From NCBI GenBank assembly GCA_934655935.1, contig CAKUHJ010000005.1:1-32928 (forward strand): DNA of 32,928 nucleotides, given 5' to 3'. The notes beneath the pieces were generated by a model, which was not told the origin of the DNA, did not search any database, and saw only the letters and a list, made by a program, of their open reading frames with translations. The position numbers and the translations under genes are program-made. Numbering within the stretch: the first letter of the stretch is position 1; every line of letters begins with the position of its first letter. This stretch comes from an uncultured Oscillospiraceae bacterium. Its GTDB lineage: Bacteria > Bacillota > Clostridia > Oscillospirales > Oscillospiraceae. Positions 1 through 7,866 of this stretch are shown here, one piece after another.

Positions 1-20
1 GGCCCGGACGGGGTCTCCCC

Positions 21-140
21 TCGCTCACGAATGCACGTTCATATCCGCCTCCTGCGTCCGCTTGCAGCCGGCGGCGGACGCTCTCTGAAGGAGGTTCGGG
101 ATATTACTCTTTTCGGTCGTCGCGATATGAAATTTTTAAC
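21..140 (-). promoter_or_regulatory. T-box riboswitch leader (Stem I complete, probable cysteine specifier), cut by window edge
   Basis: A T-box leader senses uncharged tRNA and controls a downstream aminoacyl-tRNA synthetase or amino-acid gene. On the minus strand the base of Stem I pairs 125-117 (TCGCGACGA) with 30-21 (TCGTGAGCGA). It is followed by the GA-rich AAAAGAGTA stretch, then an ATATCC/GGATAT stem, a CCTCC/GGAGG stem, an AG-bulge (CAGAGA) and a perfect 8-bp GCGTCCGC/GCGGACGC stem. The specifier loop reads GAACG-TGC-ATTC. By comparison with the remembered B. subtilis glyQS leader (GGC before AUUCUUGAGC), the specifier is UGC at 35-33, cysteine. The antiterminator with its UGGN bulge and the regulated gene lie beyond position 1, so the target (cysS or a cysteine biosynthesis/transport gene) is inferred. 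Confidence 0.85.
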
Positions 141-146
141 ACGGAC

Positions 147-175
147 ATCATACCATCCGCCAGGGAAAAAGTCAA
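147..175 (-). promoter_or_regulatory. SigA-type promoter of the T-box leader
   Basis: The -35 box TTGACT (175-170) and the -10 box TATGAT (152-147) are separated by exactly 17 bp, and TGG before the -10 forms an extended -10. Transcription should start near 140, just before Stem I. The promoter lies directly after the pgsA stop, so the off-window gene is a separate transcription unit. Confidence 0.8.
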
Positions 176-186
176 GTCTGCGGATT

Positions 187-723
187 TTAAAGGCCCAGAA
201 TATCCCAGTTTTTATAGAAATACTCCACGCCAGAATAAAGGGTCGTGACCAGAATCACAATCGAGGCCACGGTATCTAGGGTCGGGACGTTGGGAATGGC
301 CATCATGGCAATCAGGCCGACCATGGTGCAGCTCGTCTTGATTTTTCCGCTCCAGCCGGCGGCGATCACCCGCCCGTTGTTCGCCGCGACCAGACGCAGG
401 CCCGTGATGGCGAACTCACGCGCAATGACAATAAACACAATCCAGGAGGCCATTCTGCCGCAGCCGGTAAAGATGATCATGCAGGCTGTGACAAGAAGCT
501 TATCGGCCAGCGGGTCGAGGAATTTTCCAAAATCCGTCACCTGGTTATAGTGCCGTGCGATATAGCCGTCTGCAAAGTCGCTGACGCAGGCAATCACATA
601 GACCGCCAGCGCAGCCCAGCGCAGCCAGGAAAGCGCGTCCGGGGAAAGGCTCAGCAGCATGAGCACCATGTATACCGGGATCAGCGCGACGCGTACGAGC
701 GTGATTTTACTTGCTGTTGTCAT
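187..723 (-). CDS. pgsA: CDP-diacylglycerol--glycerol-3-phosphate 3-phosphatidyltransferase
   Basis: This integral membrane enzyme makes phosphatidylglycerophosphate from CDP-diacylglycerol and glycerol-3-phosphate, the committed step to phosphatidylglycerol and cardiolipin. The CDP-alcohol phosphotransferase signature is intact: DGYIAR, then a Gly, then DPLADK, giving the D-G-x2-A-R-x8-G-x3-D-x3-D pattern. Several hydrophobic helices surround it, ending with YFYKNWDILGL. The start at 723 (MTTASK) is chosen because GGAGG lies 9 nt upstream; an upstream in-frame ATG would lengthen it by 13 residues inside rimO. At 178 residues it has the usual family length. It overlaps the rimO stop by 17 bp and is the last gene of recA-recX-rimO-pgsA. 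Confidence 0.93.
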   Translation of the reverse strand: MTTASKITLVRVALIPVYMVLMLLSLSPDALSWLRWAALAVYVIACVSDFADGYIARHYNQVTDFGKFLDPLADKLLVTACMIIFTGCGRMASWIVFIVIAREFAITGLRLVAANNGRVIAAGWSGKIKTSCTMVGLIAMMAIPNVPTLDTVASIVILVTTLYSGVEYFYKNWDILGL

Positions 724-2053
724 GAATATCTTCCTCCAAAACACCGACCAGCTCTCCATCATATGTATCCGTTACGCGGACGTTCACAAACGAGCCGGTT
801 CTGATATGCGATTCCGCCGTAAACCAGATTCTCCCGTCGATATCCGGGGAATCGGCGAAGGTTCTTCCGTAGTAGCTCTGCTCGTCCGGGTCATAGCCCT
901 CGCAGAGCACCTGCATCACGGCGTCGATGCAGCGGTCATTGTACTCGTCCATAATTCTGGACTGCAGCTCCTCGATGCGCTCCTTGCGCGCAAGGGCAAT
1001 CTCACTGTCCGGATATTCCATCTGGGCCGCGCGCGTTCCTTCCTCCGGCGAGAAGGCAAAGACGCCGACGCGCTCAAGCCGGAACTCCTTCAGAAATTCG
1101 CAGAGCTCTTCAAATTCCGCCTCGCCCTCGCCGGGAAGGCCTGTAATCAGGCTCGTCCTGAGTACCAGGCCGGGAATTCTCCGGCGGAGCTTGGTCAGAA
1201 GCGCCCGGACATATGCGCTGTTTCCGCGGCGGTTCATCCGGCGCAGGATGCCGTCGTTGATATGCTGGAGCGGAATGTCGAGATATTTTACAATCTTCGG
1301 CTCGTTTGCCAGCACGTCAATGAGCTCCTCCGACATTTCGTCCGGATAAAGATAATGAACCCGGATCCAGACAAGGCCGTCGATGCGGCAGAGCCTTCTC
1401 AGAAGCTCGGCAAGCTTTCGCTCGCCGTACAGATCAAGCCCGTAGCGGCTGGTGTCCTGCGCAACGATGATCAGCTCCTTCACACCGTCTTTTGCAAGGC
1501 ATTCCGCCTCCTGTACAAGCTCCTCCAGCGGCCGGCTGCGGAGCTTGCCGCGCAGCGTGGGGATGATGCAGTAGGCGCAGTGGTTGTCGCAGCCCTCGGC
1601 AATTTTCAGGTAGGCGTAGTATTCCGGCGTTGTGAGAATGCGCTGGGGCTCCGCCTGCGGCGCGTTGATATCGTCAAAGCGCCGGTAAACCACGCCTGAG
1701 AGCACCTGCCGCACAGCGTTTACAATGTCGTAATACGAGCCCGTGCCGAGAATGCCGTCCACCTCCGGAAGCTCGTTCAGGATTTCCTCCTGATAGCGCT
1801 GCGCAAGGCAGCCCGTCACGAGAATCTTGCCGACGCGGCCCTCCTGCTTGAGCGCCGCCATCGCCAGAATGTTGTCGATCGCCTCTGTTTTTGCGGACTC
1901 AATAAAGCCGCAGGTGTTGATGATGACAAGATCGGCGCCGTCCGGGTCCGCCTGAATCTCATATCCGGCCTGACGGAGCAGATAGAGCATCTGCTCTGCG
2001 TTGACCTGATTTTTGGCGCAGCCAAGGCTGATCATGCCTATGCTATGGGTCAT
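707..2053 (-). CDS. rimO: Ribosomal protein S12 methylthiotransferase RimO
   Basis: RimO is a radical-SAM enzyme with two 4Fe-4S clusters that methylthiolates an aspartate of ribosomal protein S12. The 448-residue protein has the expected three domains. The N-terminal UPF0004 domain has cluster cysteines C12 (SLGCAKNQ), C48 (INTCGF) and C82 (VTGCLAQR). The radical-SAM core has C155, C159 and C162 in GCDNHCAYC. A C-terminal TRAM domain starts near residue 375. The SLGCAKN start and ...IIPTLRGKLRSR fit RimO better than the tRNA enzyme MiaB. It overlaps recX by 4 bp (ATGA) and pgsA by 17 bp, so translation is probably coupled. Confidence 0.95.
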   Translation of the reverse strand: MTHSIGMISLGCAKNQVNAEQMLYLLRQAGYEIQADPDGADLVIINTCGFIESAKTEAIDNILAMAALKQEGRVGKILVTGCLAQRYQEEILNELPEVDGILGTGSYYDIVNAVRQVLSGVVYRRFDDINAPQAEPQRILTTPEYYAYLKIAEGCDNHCAYCIIPTLRGKLRSRPLEELVQEAECLAKDGVKELIIVAQDTSRYGLDLYGERKLAELLRRLCRIDGLVWIRVHYLYPDEMSEELIDVLANEPKIVKYLDIPLQHINDGILRRMNRRGNSAYVRALLTKLRRRIPGLVLRTSLITGLPGEGEAEFEELCEFLKEFRLERVGVFAFSPEEGTRAAQMEYPDSEIALARKERIEELQSRIMDEYNDRCIDAVMQVLCEGYDPDEQSYYGRTFADSPDIDGRIWFTAESHIRTGSFVNVRVTDTYDGELVGVLEEDIHDNSK

Positions 2054-2694
2054 GAATAATCCTCCAAATCCGTATCCGCCTCCGACTCCATATCCGCAAG
2101 CACGCGCCGAAGGCCCTTCTGAATGTCCGCATAGCTGTGGCCGCGCCGCAAAAGCGCGTCCACGGCCCGCCTTACAGCTTTTTCATCAGGCGCTCCAGCG
2201 CGAAAGCGCTGAGCAAGGAAACGGTCAATCGCCTCATCCATTTCGGGAATCTGCGCAAGTGCTTCCTCCCAGTATTCATGAGGAATCCCCTTTTCGTACA
2301 GAATATTCTGAATCCGGCTTCTGCCGTAGCCCTTGCGCACCGCGCCGAGCACAAGCTGACAGGCGGTCCGCCGGTCGTCCAGGAGCTGCAGCTCCTGCAG
2401 CCACTGCGCCGCTTCCTGCGCGTCCTCCGCGCTCTGCCCTTTTCTGACGAGCCGCCTCTGAAGCTCCTGCACAGAAACGTCGCTGGCCGCCGTGATGCGC
2501 ACAGCGCGCTCCTTTGCCGCGGCCTTCGCGGCAGCCGCCTCCAGCGCGGAAAGCTGCTGTTCGGAAAGCTCCAGCCCCGGATGCAGGGAAAAATCCACCG
2601 CCAGCCACGCCGGAATTTTCCGGGCGCTGCCGTCCTCCAGCTCCAGGCGGAGCTTTCCCGTCTGGCCGAGCGGCTTCATGGTAAGCAGGCGCAT
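2050..2694 (-). CDS. recX: Regulatory protein RecX
   Basis: RecX binds the RecA filament and modulates recombination and the SOS response. The 214-residue protein has the helical triple-repeat family layout, with the segments VQELQRRLVRKGQ, KGYGRSRIQNILYEKG and ALLRRGHSYADIQKGLRR. The first 60 residues, with LEDGSARKIPAWL, form the N-terminal extension seen in Firmicutes homologues. It starts within the recA stop codon (TGATG overlap) and has no strong Shine-Dalgarno sequence, so it probably depends on coupling to recA. A Met at residue 6 is an alternative start. The adjacency to recA supports the call beyond the sequence itself. Confidence 0.9.
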   Translation of the reverse strand: MRLLTMKPLGQTGKLRLELEDGSARKIPAWLAVDFSLHPGLELSEQQLSALEAAAAKAAAKERAVRITAASDVSVQELQRRLVRKGQSAEDAQEAAQWLQELQLLDDRRTACQLVLGAVRKGYGRSRIQNILYEKGIPHEYWEEALAQIPEMDEAIDRFLAQRFRAGAPDEKAVRRAVDALLRRGHSYADIQKGLRRVLADMESEADTDLEDYS

Positions 2695-3791
2695 CAGTCG
2701 TCGTTAAAATCGTCCGCGCTGACGCTCACGGGCTTCGCCGCCGGCTGCGCCGGCGGGCGGCCGTGCACGCCCTGCAGCTTCCACATATTATCGCGGACCT
2801 GCTGCTCCACCTGGTCTGCAATGTCCGCATGGTCCATCAGATACTGCTTGACGCTGTCGCGGCCCTGGCCGATCCGCTCCTCGCCCATGGAGAACCAGCT
2901 GCCGCTCTTCTGGATAATGTCCAGCTGAACCGCCAGGTCCACAAGCTCGCCCCATTTGGAAATGCCCTCGCCGTACATGATGTCGAAATAGGCCTCCTTG
3001 AAGGGCGGGGCGACCTTGTTCTTTACGATCTTTGCGCGCGTGCGGTTGCCGACGATTTCGCTGCCGTTCTTGATGGCCTCCGTGCGGCGGATATCGATGC
3101 GCACGGAAGCATAGAACTTCAGCGCGTTGCCGCCGGTCGTCGTCTCGGGATTGCCGTACATGACGCCGATTTTCATACGCAGCTGGTTGATGAAAATCAC
3201 CACGCAGTTGGTTCTTGAAATATTGCCGGCAAGCTTCCGAAGCGCCTGCGACATCAGCCGCGCCTGCAGGCCGACGAAGGTGTCGCCCATTTCGCCCTCG
3301 ATTTCCGCGCGCGGCGTAAGCGCTGCGACGGAGTCGACCACGACGACGTCCACCGCGCCCGAGCGCACCAGCGCGTCGGTAATCTCCAGCGCCTGCTCGC
3401 CGGTGTCCGGCTGGGAAACCAGCATGGAATCAATATCCACACCGATGCGCGCGGCATAATCCGGGTCAAGCGCATGCTCGGCGTCCACAAACGCGACCTC
3501 GCCGCCGCGCTTCTGCGCCTGCGCGACGATGTGCAGTGCAAGCGTCGTCTTGCCGGAGGATTCCGGCCCGTAGATTTCAATGATCCGGCCCTTCGGAACG
3601 CCGCCGATGCCGAGCGCCGCATCCAGGGCCAGAGAGCCTGTCGGAATTGCGTCGACCGTCATTTCCGGACGGTCGCCCAGGCGCATGACCGCGCCCTTGC
3701 CGAAATTCTTTTCAATCTGCTTGATTGCAGTCTCCAGCGCCTGCTTTCTGTCGTTGTTGGCGCCGGCGTCTGCCGGCCGTTTCTTTTCCAT
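2694..3791 (-). CDS. recA: Recombinase RecA
   Basis: RecA is the ATP-dependent strand-exchange protein and SOS coprotease. Visible motifs are the Walker A sequence GPESSGKTT near residues 75-83, [10 protein letters not shown] (Walker B), [22 protein letters not shown] (DNA-binding loop L2 region, given here only as landmarks), and an acidic C-terminal tail ending DDFNDD. At about 365 residues it is of normal length and shows no intein. The start at 3791 (MEKKRP) is preferred because AAAGG lies 10 nt upstream; the ATG at 3800 would sit only 1 nt from it. It is the first gene of recA-recX-rimO-pgsA and has its own promoter carrying a LexA-like box. Confidence 0.98.
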   Translation of the reverse strand: MEKKRPADAGANNDRKQALETAIKQIEKNFGKGAVMRLGDRPEMTVDAIPTGSLALDAALGIGGVPKGRIIEIYGPESSGKTTLALHIVAQAQKRGGEVAFVDAEHALDPDYAARIGVDIDSMLVSQPDTGEQALEITDALVRSGAVDVVVVDSVAALTPRAEIEGEMGDTFVGLQARLMSQALRKLAGNISRTNCVVIFINQLRMKIGVMYGNPETTTGGNALKFYASVRIDIRRTEAIKNGSEIVGNRTRAKIVKNKVAPPFKEAYFDIMYGEGISKWGELVDLAVQLDIIQKSGSWFSMGEERIGQGRDSVKQYLMDHADIADQVEQQVRDNMWKLQGVHGRPPAQPAAKPVSVSADDFNDD

Positions 3792-3840
3792 CGTCCCCAT
3801 ACCTTTCTATCGCTTTCTGGCTGTATCTTTCATTTTTTCT

Positions 3841-3869
3841 ATCATAGCACAAGCTGCAGGAAAAATCAA
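3841..3869 (-). promoter_or_regulatory. recA operon promoter
   Basis: The -35 box TTGATT (3869-3864), a 17-bp spacer and the -10 box TATGAT (3846-3841) preceded by TGC form an extended -10 promoter. It sits in the 87-bp gap between prmC and recA, so recA-recX-rimO-pgsA can be transcribed independently of the upstream operon. Confidence 0.8.
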
Positions 3870-3879
3870 ACGTTTGTTT
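3868..3879 (-). promoter_or_regulatory. Candidate LexA (SOS) box at recA
   Basis: The minus strand reads AAACAAACGTTT directly on the upstream edge of the -35 box. It matches the Bacillus-type LexA core GAAC-RNRY-GTTY except for the first G, and is part of the palindrome CAAACGTTTG. Overlap with the -35 hexamer is the expected position for repression. LexA itself is not in the window, so the assignment is inferred from site and gene. Confidence 0.55.
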
Positions 3880-4745
3880 TATTCTTCAGGAACCCTTGCG
3901 CGCACGGCGCGGAGGACGCCGTGGTAATCCTTCCGGAAGACAATTTCGTGAAGCCCAGTCTGCTCCAGAAGCGCGCCGACCGCCGCCTGCTGGCCGAGTC
4001 CGAATTCAAGGCAGACTGCGCCGCCCGGCTTCAGAACAGAAAGATAGTTCTTCAGGATTGCGCGGTAAAAGTCGAGGCCGTCCTCTCCGCCGCACAGCGC
4101 CAGCGACGGCTCGTAATTGCGCACGGAGACGGGAAGCTGCTCCATTTCCGCCTGCGTGACATAGGGCGGGTTTGAAACAAGCAGATCAAATTTTCCGAGG
4201 AACGGCGCGGCCGGCCGCCTGGCGTCCGCCTGAAAAACCGTTGCACGGGTGGACAGATGCAGGGACGCGGCGTTCTCCCGCGCAATTTTCAGGGCCTCCG
4301 GCGATATGTCCGCCAGCGTCGCCCGCGCCTGCGGATAGCGGCTGGCAAGCGCAAGGCCGATGCAGCCGGAGCCCGTGCAAAGGTCCAGCACGCGCTGGGG
4401 CGCGGGAATTGTGCGCAGCGCCTCCAACGCGAGCTCCGTTACGGCCATGGTGTCGTCCCGCGGAATCAGAACGTCCGGCGTCACGCGGAGCGTCAGCCCG
4501 CAGAAGCTTGCGCTTCCGACCACATAGGCAAGCGGCTCGCCCTGGAGCATACGCGCGATGCAGGCGTCCATCGCCTGCTCCAGCGCCTCGGTTGCGTAAA
4601 GCTCCCAGTCCGTCAGGATTTTCTCCGGCGTTTTCCCGCTGAGCCAGGCAAGAAGCTCCCGCGCCTCGGAGGAGGCGTCGTCCCCGTCCATGGGCCGAAG
4701 CGCCTTGCGCGCCTGAAGATAGAGCTCGCCGTATTTTTTTACCAT
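3879..4745 (-). CDS. prmC: Peptide chain release factor N5-glutamine methyltransferase
   Basis: PrmC (HemK) methylates the GGQ glutamine of release factors RF1 and RF2 using SAM. The 288-residue protein has an N-terminal helical domain (to about residue 85) and a Rossmann methyltransferase domain with the SAM loop LDLCTGSGCIGLALA and the catalytic NPPY motif (SNPPYVTQ) that holds the substrate glutamine. The start at 4745 (MVKKYG) has AAAGG 9 nt upstream; a longer frame reaching 4847 runs inside the preceding gene and looks non-coding there. It overlaps the DUF1385 gene by 7 bp. In many Clostridia DUF1385, prmC and prfA are neighbours; prfA is absent here and recA follows. Confidence 0.93.
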   Translation of the reverse strand: MVKKYGELYLQARKALRPMDGDDASSEARELLAWLSGKTPEKILTDWELYATEALEQAMDACIARMLQGEPLAYVVGSASFCGLTLRVTPDVLIPRDDTMAVTELALEALRTIPAPQRVLDLCTGSGCIGLALASRYPQARATLADISPEALKIARENAASLHLSTRATVFQADARRPAAPFLGKFDLLVSNPPYVTQAEMEQLPVSVRNYEPSLALCGGEDGLDFYRAILKNYLSVLKPGGAVCLEFGLGQQAAVGALLEQTGLHEIVFRKDYHGVLRAVRARVPEE

Positions 4746-5701
4746 CGGTCCGCGCCTTTCTCCTCCGGAAGCACCAGCTTCAGGGCCTCCAGGCCGACCT
4801 CCAGCATGGAATCGTCCGGCTCGTTGGTGGTAAAGCGCTGGAACCACATGCCGGGCGCGCTCAGCGCGCGCGTCAGCCAGTTATCGTGCCGGCCGACCAT
4901 GCGGTTGAACTCGTAGCTGATGGCCACGACCACCGGCAGCATGGCAATCCGGCTGAGCATGCGCAGAAAGACATTGCTGACCGGGAAAACCGCGCTCATC
5001 AGCGCCGTAACCAGAATGGAGATCGTAATCACGACAAACAGGAAGCTGGTTCCGCAGCGCGGATGCAGCCGCGTCATGCCCCGCGCGTTTTCCACTGTCA
5101 GCGGCAGCTGCGCCTCGTAGCAGCGGATGGTCTTGTGCTCTGCGCCGTGGTAGGAAAATACGCGGCGCATATCCTTCATTCTGGATACCAGAATCATATA
5201 GGCCATAAAGATGGCAATCCGGACCAGACCCTCCAGAAGGCTCCGCAGCACGGCGCTGTGCACCCGGAACAGGCCCGAGATCAGCGCCGGCAGCAGGAAA
5301 AACAGCGCGACCGAAAATACGACGCCAAGAAACACAGAGAACGAGACGACCGCCTTTTCCATTTTCTCGCTGCCCAGCTTCTTTTCAAGCCAGGCCTCAA
5401 ATTTTGACGGCTCCGCGTTCTCTTCCTCCGGGAAGAAATCCGCCGAATACATCAGCGCCTTCACGCCGTTCACCATGGAAGAGCCAAAGCCCACGACGCC
5501 GCGAATGAGCGGCCAGGTCAGAATGCCCGTCCGCTTTTTGACCGGCATAACCTTCGTGTGCAGGCCCTCCGGCGTGCGGATGACAATTGCGCGCTTATCC
5601 GGCCCCTGCATCAGAATGCCCTCAATCAGCGCCTGCCCGCCGATCAGCGTTTTGAATTTTTCCTGACACTCCGGCGTCTGCCGGCATGCTTCTTTTTTCA
5701 T
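4739..5701 (-). CDS. DUF1385 family membrane protein (YqhQ-like)
   Basis: The 320-residue protein matches the DUF1385 family by its N-terminal signature IGGQALIEGILMQGP and by HGAEHKTIRCYE and LHPRCGTSFLF in the centre. It has about four hydrophobic segments (around residues 120-145, 155-180, 220-245 and 255-280). The conserved His, Glu and Cys residues near the membrane suggest metal or cofactor binding, but no biochemical function is established for the family to my knowledge. It starts with GAGG 6 nt upstream, 9 bp after the histidine kinase stop, and overlaps prmC by 7 bp, so it is co-transcribed with both. Confidence 0.85.
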   Translation of the reverse strand: MKKEACRQTPECQEKFKTLIGGQALIEGILMQGPDKRAIVIRTPEGLHTKVMPVKKRTGILTWPLIRGVVGFGSSMVNGVKALMYSADFFPEEENAEPSKFEAWLEKKLGSEKMEKAVVSFSVFLGVVFSVALFFLLPALISGLFRVHSAVLRSLLEGLVRIAIFMAYMILVSRMKDMRRVFSYHGAEHKTIRCYEAQLPLTVENARGMTRLHPRCGTSFLFVVITISILVTALMSAVFPVSNVFLRMLSRIAMLPVVVAISYEFNRMVGRHDNWLTRALSAPGMWFQRFTTNEPDDSMLEVGLEALKLVLPEEKGADRW

Positions 5702-5710
5702 TGCGTTCCT

Positions 5711-7132
5711 CTATTCCTCCCCCGCGGGGATTCTGATTGTCACAAGCAGTCCGCCGCCCGGCGCATTTTCCAGCCCCAGACTTCCGCCGTGCATGCTTAC
5801 AATTTCCTCGCACACCGCAAGCCCGATTCCGTTTCCGCGGGCCTTGGAGCTGCCCTTATAAAACTTCATTTTTACGTGCGGAAGCTCCTCCTCCGCAATC
5901 CCGGGGCCATAGTCCCGGATGCGCACGACGGCCTGCCCGTCCTCCCAGGAAATGGAGGCGTCGATGCGCTTGCCCTCGCCGCCGTGCTTGGCGGCGTTGT
6001 CCAGAATGTTCAGAAAGACCTGCCGCAGCCGCGCCACGTCGCAGGGAAGCTCCGGAATTTCCTCCTCGCAGCCGTCGTAGCAGAGCCGGATTCCCTCCTG
6101 CTGGAGACGGCTTGCGTACATGAAAACCGTATCCTCAAACGCGGACAGGAGATCAGCCTTCGCGATATTCAGCGTAAACCTGCCGTCCTGCATGCGGGTA
6201 AAGGCCAGCAGCTCCTCCACCATATCGGTCAGGCGCCTGGCCTCCTGCCGGATGATCAGCACGCCCCTTCTCGTGGGCGCATCGAGATTGTCGCTTGCAA
6301 GGAGCGTTTCGCCCCAGCCCGAGATGGCGGTCAGCGGCGTACGCAGCTCGTGCGAGACAGAGGAGATGAATTCCGACTGGGTTTTCTCCGCCTGGCTGAT
6401 TTTTACCGACATGTCGTTGATGGTATCGGCCAGCTCGCCGATTTCATCGTCATATTTCTTTTCAATCTGCGCGCCGTAGGAACCGGCGGCAATGCGCTTG
6501 GCCGTGGCCGTAATCTGAGAAACGGGCTCGAGAATCGAGCGGATGAAAAAGCCGCTGATGAAGAACAGTGCCGCAATGAACAAAAGCCCCACGGCCGCAG
6601 TAATGAGCGCAATCATCAGGACCTGCAGGTCTGCGTTGCGAAGGCTCGTCACATAGCGCAGTACGCCGATGAGCTCGCCGTTTGTGTAGATCATCGGGCT
6701 GGAGACGGCGAGAATCCGCTCGCCCGTCGCCGGATTCAGGCCCTGGAAGCAGGAAACCTCCCTGGTTTTCACCGCCTCGGAGACGTCCGGCGTGGCAGGC
6801 GGCCGCCCGGCCCACTGCCCGAAGGAGGAGGCCAGAAGCCGCCCGTCGGCGGAAATGAACTGCAGCTCCAGGCGGTCCTTTTCCTCGAAGGAACGTGCAA
6901 AGCTCATGCACGACTGGTAATATTCATGGTAGCTCAGGCCGATATAATTGCTGAAAAAATCTGTGGTGGTCTGCGCTTTGGCCTTAAGGCCGGAGCGAAG
7001 ATTCGTGTAATAGTAGGCGGCCATCGAGCAGATCACCGCCGCCACGCAGATCACGCACAGCAGGGCCATCACGCCGAGGTTTCGCAGAAACCAGCGCCGC
7101 TCCAGCCCGTCAAAGCGTTTTTTCTGTGTCAT
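5711..7132 (-). CDS. Membrane sensor histidine kinase (HAMP, HisKA, HATPase)
   Basis: This is the sensor of a two-component system with the response regulator immediately upstream. Its layout is TM1 at about 19-41, an extracytoplasmic sensor of about 130 residues (42-170), TM2 at about 171-196, HAMP to about 245, HisKA with phospho-acceptor H261 in SHELRTPLTAISGW, and an ATPase domain with N box NILDNAAKHGG, G1 box DYGPGIAEEE and G2 box RGNGIGLAVCEE. The 473 residues form a complete family IIIA kinase. The signal is not predictable from sequence; the extracellular domain resembles single-Cache-type folds in size. It follows the regulator by 33 bp. Confidence 0.92.
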   Translation of the reverse strand: MTQKKRFDGLERRWFLRNLGVMALLCVICVAAVICSMAAYYYTNLRSGLKAKAQTTTDFFSNYIGLSYHEYYQSCMSFARSFEEKDRLELQFISADGRLLASSFGQWAGRPPATPDVSEAVKTREVSCFQGLNPATGERILAVSSPMIYTNGELIGVLRYVTSLRNADLQVLMIALITAAVGLLFIAALFFISGFFIRSILEPVSQITATAKRIAAGSYGAQIEKKYDDEIGELADTINDMSVKISQAEKTQSEFISSVSHELRTPLTAISGWGETLLASDNLDAPTRRGVLIIRQEARRLTDMVEELLAFTRMQDGRFTLNIAKADLLSAFEDTVFMYASRLQQEGIRLCYDGCEEEIPELPCDVARLRQVFLNILDNAAKHGGEGKRIDASISWEDGQAVVRIRDYGPGIAEEELPHVKMKFYKGSSKARGNGIGLAVCEEIVSMHGGSLGLENAPGGGLLVTIRIPAGEE

Positions 7133-7165
7133 GCCTTATCTCTTCACGCCCGGTTTTTATTCGGA

Positions 7166-7852
7166 TTATGCGCCCCACTTGTAGCCGAAGCCCCAGACGG
7201 TGGTGATATAGGACGGATTGGCGGTATCGTCCTCAATCTTGATCCGGAGCCTGCGAATGTTCACGTCCACAATTTTCAGCTCGCAGTCGTAGTCCCGGCC
7301 CCAGACCGAGGTCAGGATGTCCTCGCGCGAAAGCGCGCGGCCCGGATTCTGCATGAAGAGCTTGACAATCGCGTACTCCACCTGCGTCAGCTTGATGCGT
7401 GCGCCGTTTTTATCGAGCGTCCGGTTGCGCAGGTTCAGCACAAACGGGCCGTGCGAAAGCTCCTCCTCCCCGGAGGACGCGTTTTCGCCGATGCGGCGGT
7501 AGATGGCGTCGATGCGGGCGGTCAGCTCCGCAGGCGAGAAGGGCTTGGTCATATAGTCGTCCGCGCCGGTCATGAGCCCGGTGATTTTGTCCATCTCCTG
7601 GCTTCTGGCCGTGAGCATAATGACGCCGATCTTCTTATCCGTGGCCCGGATGCTGCGGCAGACCTCAAAGCCGTCGATGCCCGGCAGCATGATATCCAGG
7701 ATGGCCACGCCGACGTCCGTCTGCTGCTTCAGGATTTCCAGCGCCTCCTCGCCCGTTCCGGCTTCCAGAACCTCGTAGCCGGCCCGGCGGAGGTTGATGA
7801 CGACAAAGCTTCGGATGTTCACCTCATCCTCAAGAATCAAAACCTTTTTCAT
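7166..7852 (-). CDS. OmpR/PhoB-family response regulator
   Basis: This 228-residue DNA-binding regulator pairs with the kinase encoded downstream. The receiver domain has the acidic pocket E8-D9-E10 (LILEDEVN), phospho-acceptor D53 (AILDIMLPG), T81 (MLTARS) and K103 (TKPFSPAEL). The C-terminal winged-helix domain ends in the typical YITTVWGFGYKW. The start at 7852 (MKKVLILEDE) is preceded by AAGGAG 10 nt upstream; a longer open frame upstream overlaps the lipoprotein gene and is not needed. It lies 14 bp after the lipoprotein stop. Confidence 0.94.
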   Translation of the reverse strand: MKKVLILEDEVNIRSFVVINLRRAGYEVLEAGTGEEALEILKQQTDVGVAILDIMLPGIDGFEVCRSIRATDKKIGVIMLTARSQEMDKITGLMTGADDYMTKPFSPAELTARIDAIYRRIGENASSGEEELSHGPFVLNLRNRTLDKNGARIKLTQVEYAIVKLFMQNPGRALSREDILTSVWGRDYDCELKIVDVNIRRLRIKIEDDTANPSYITTVWGFGYKWGA

Positions 7853-7866
7853 TGTATTGCTGCTCC

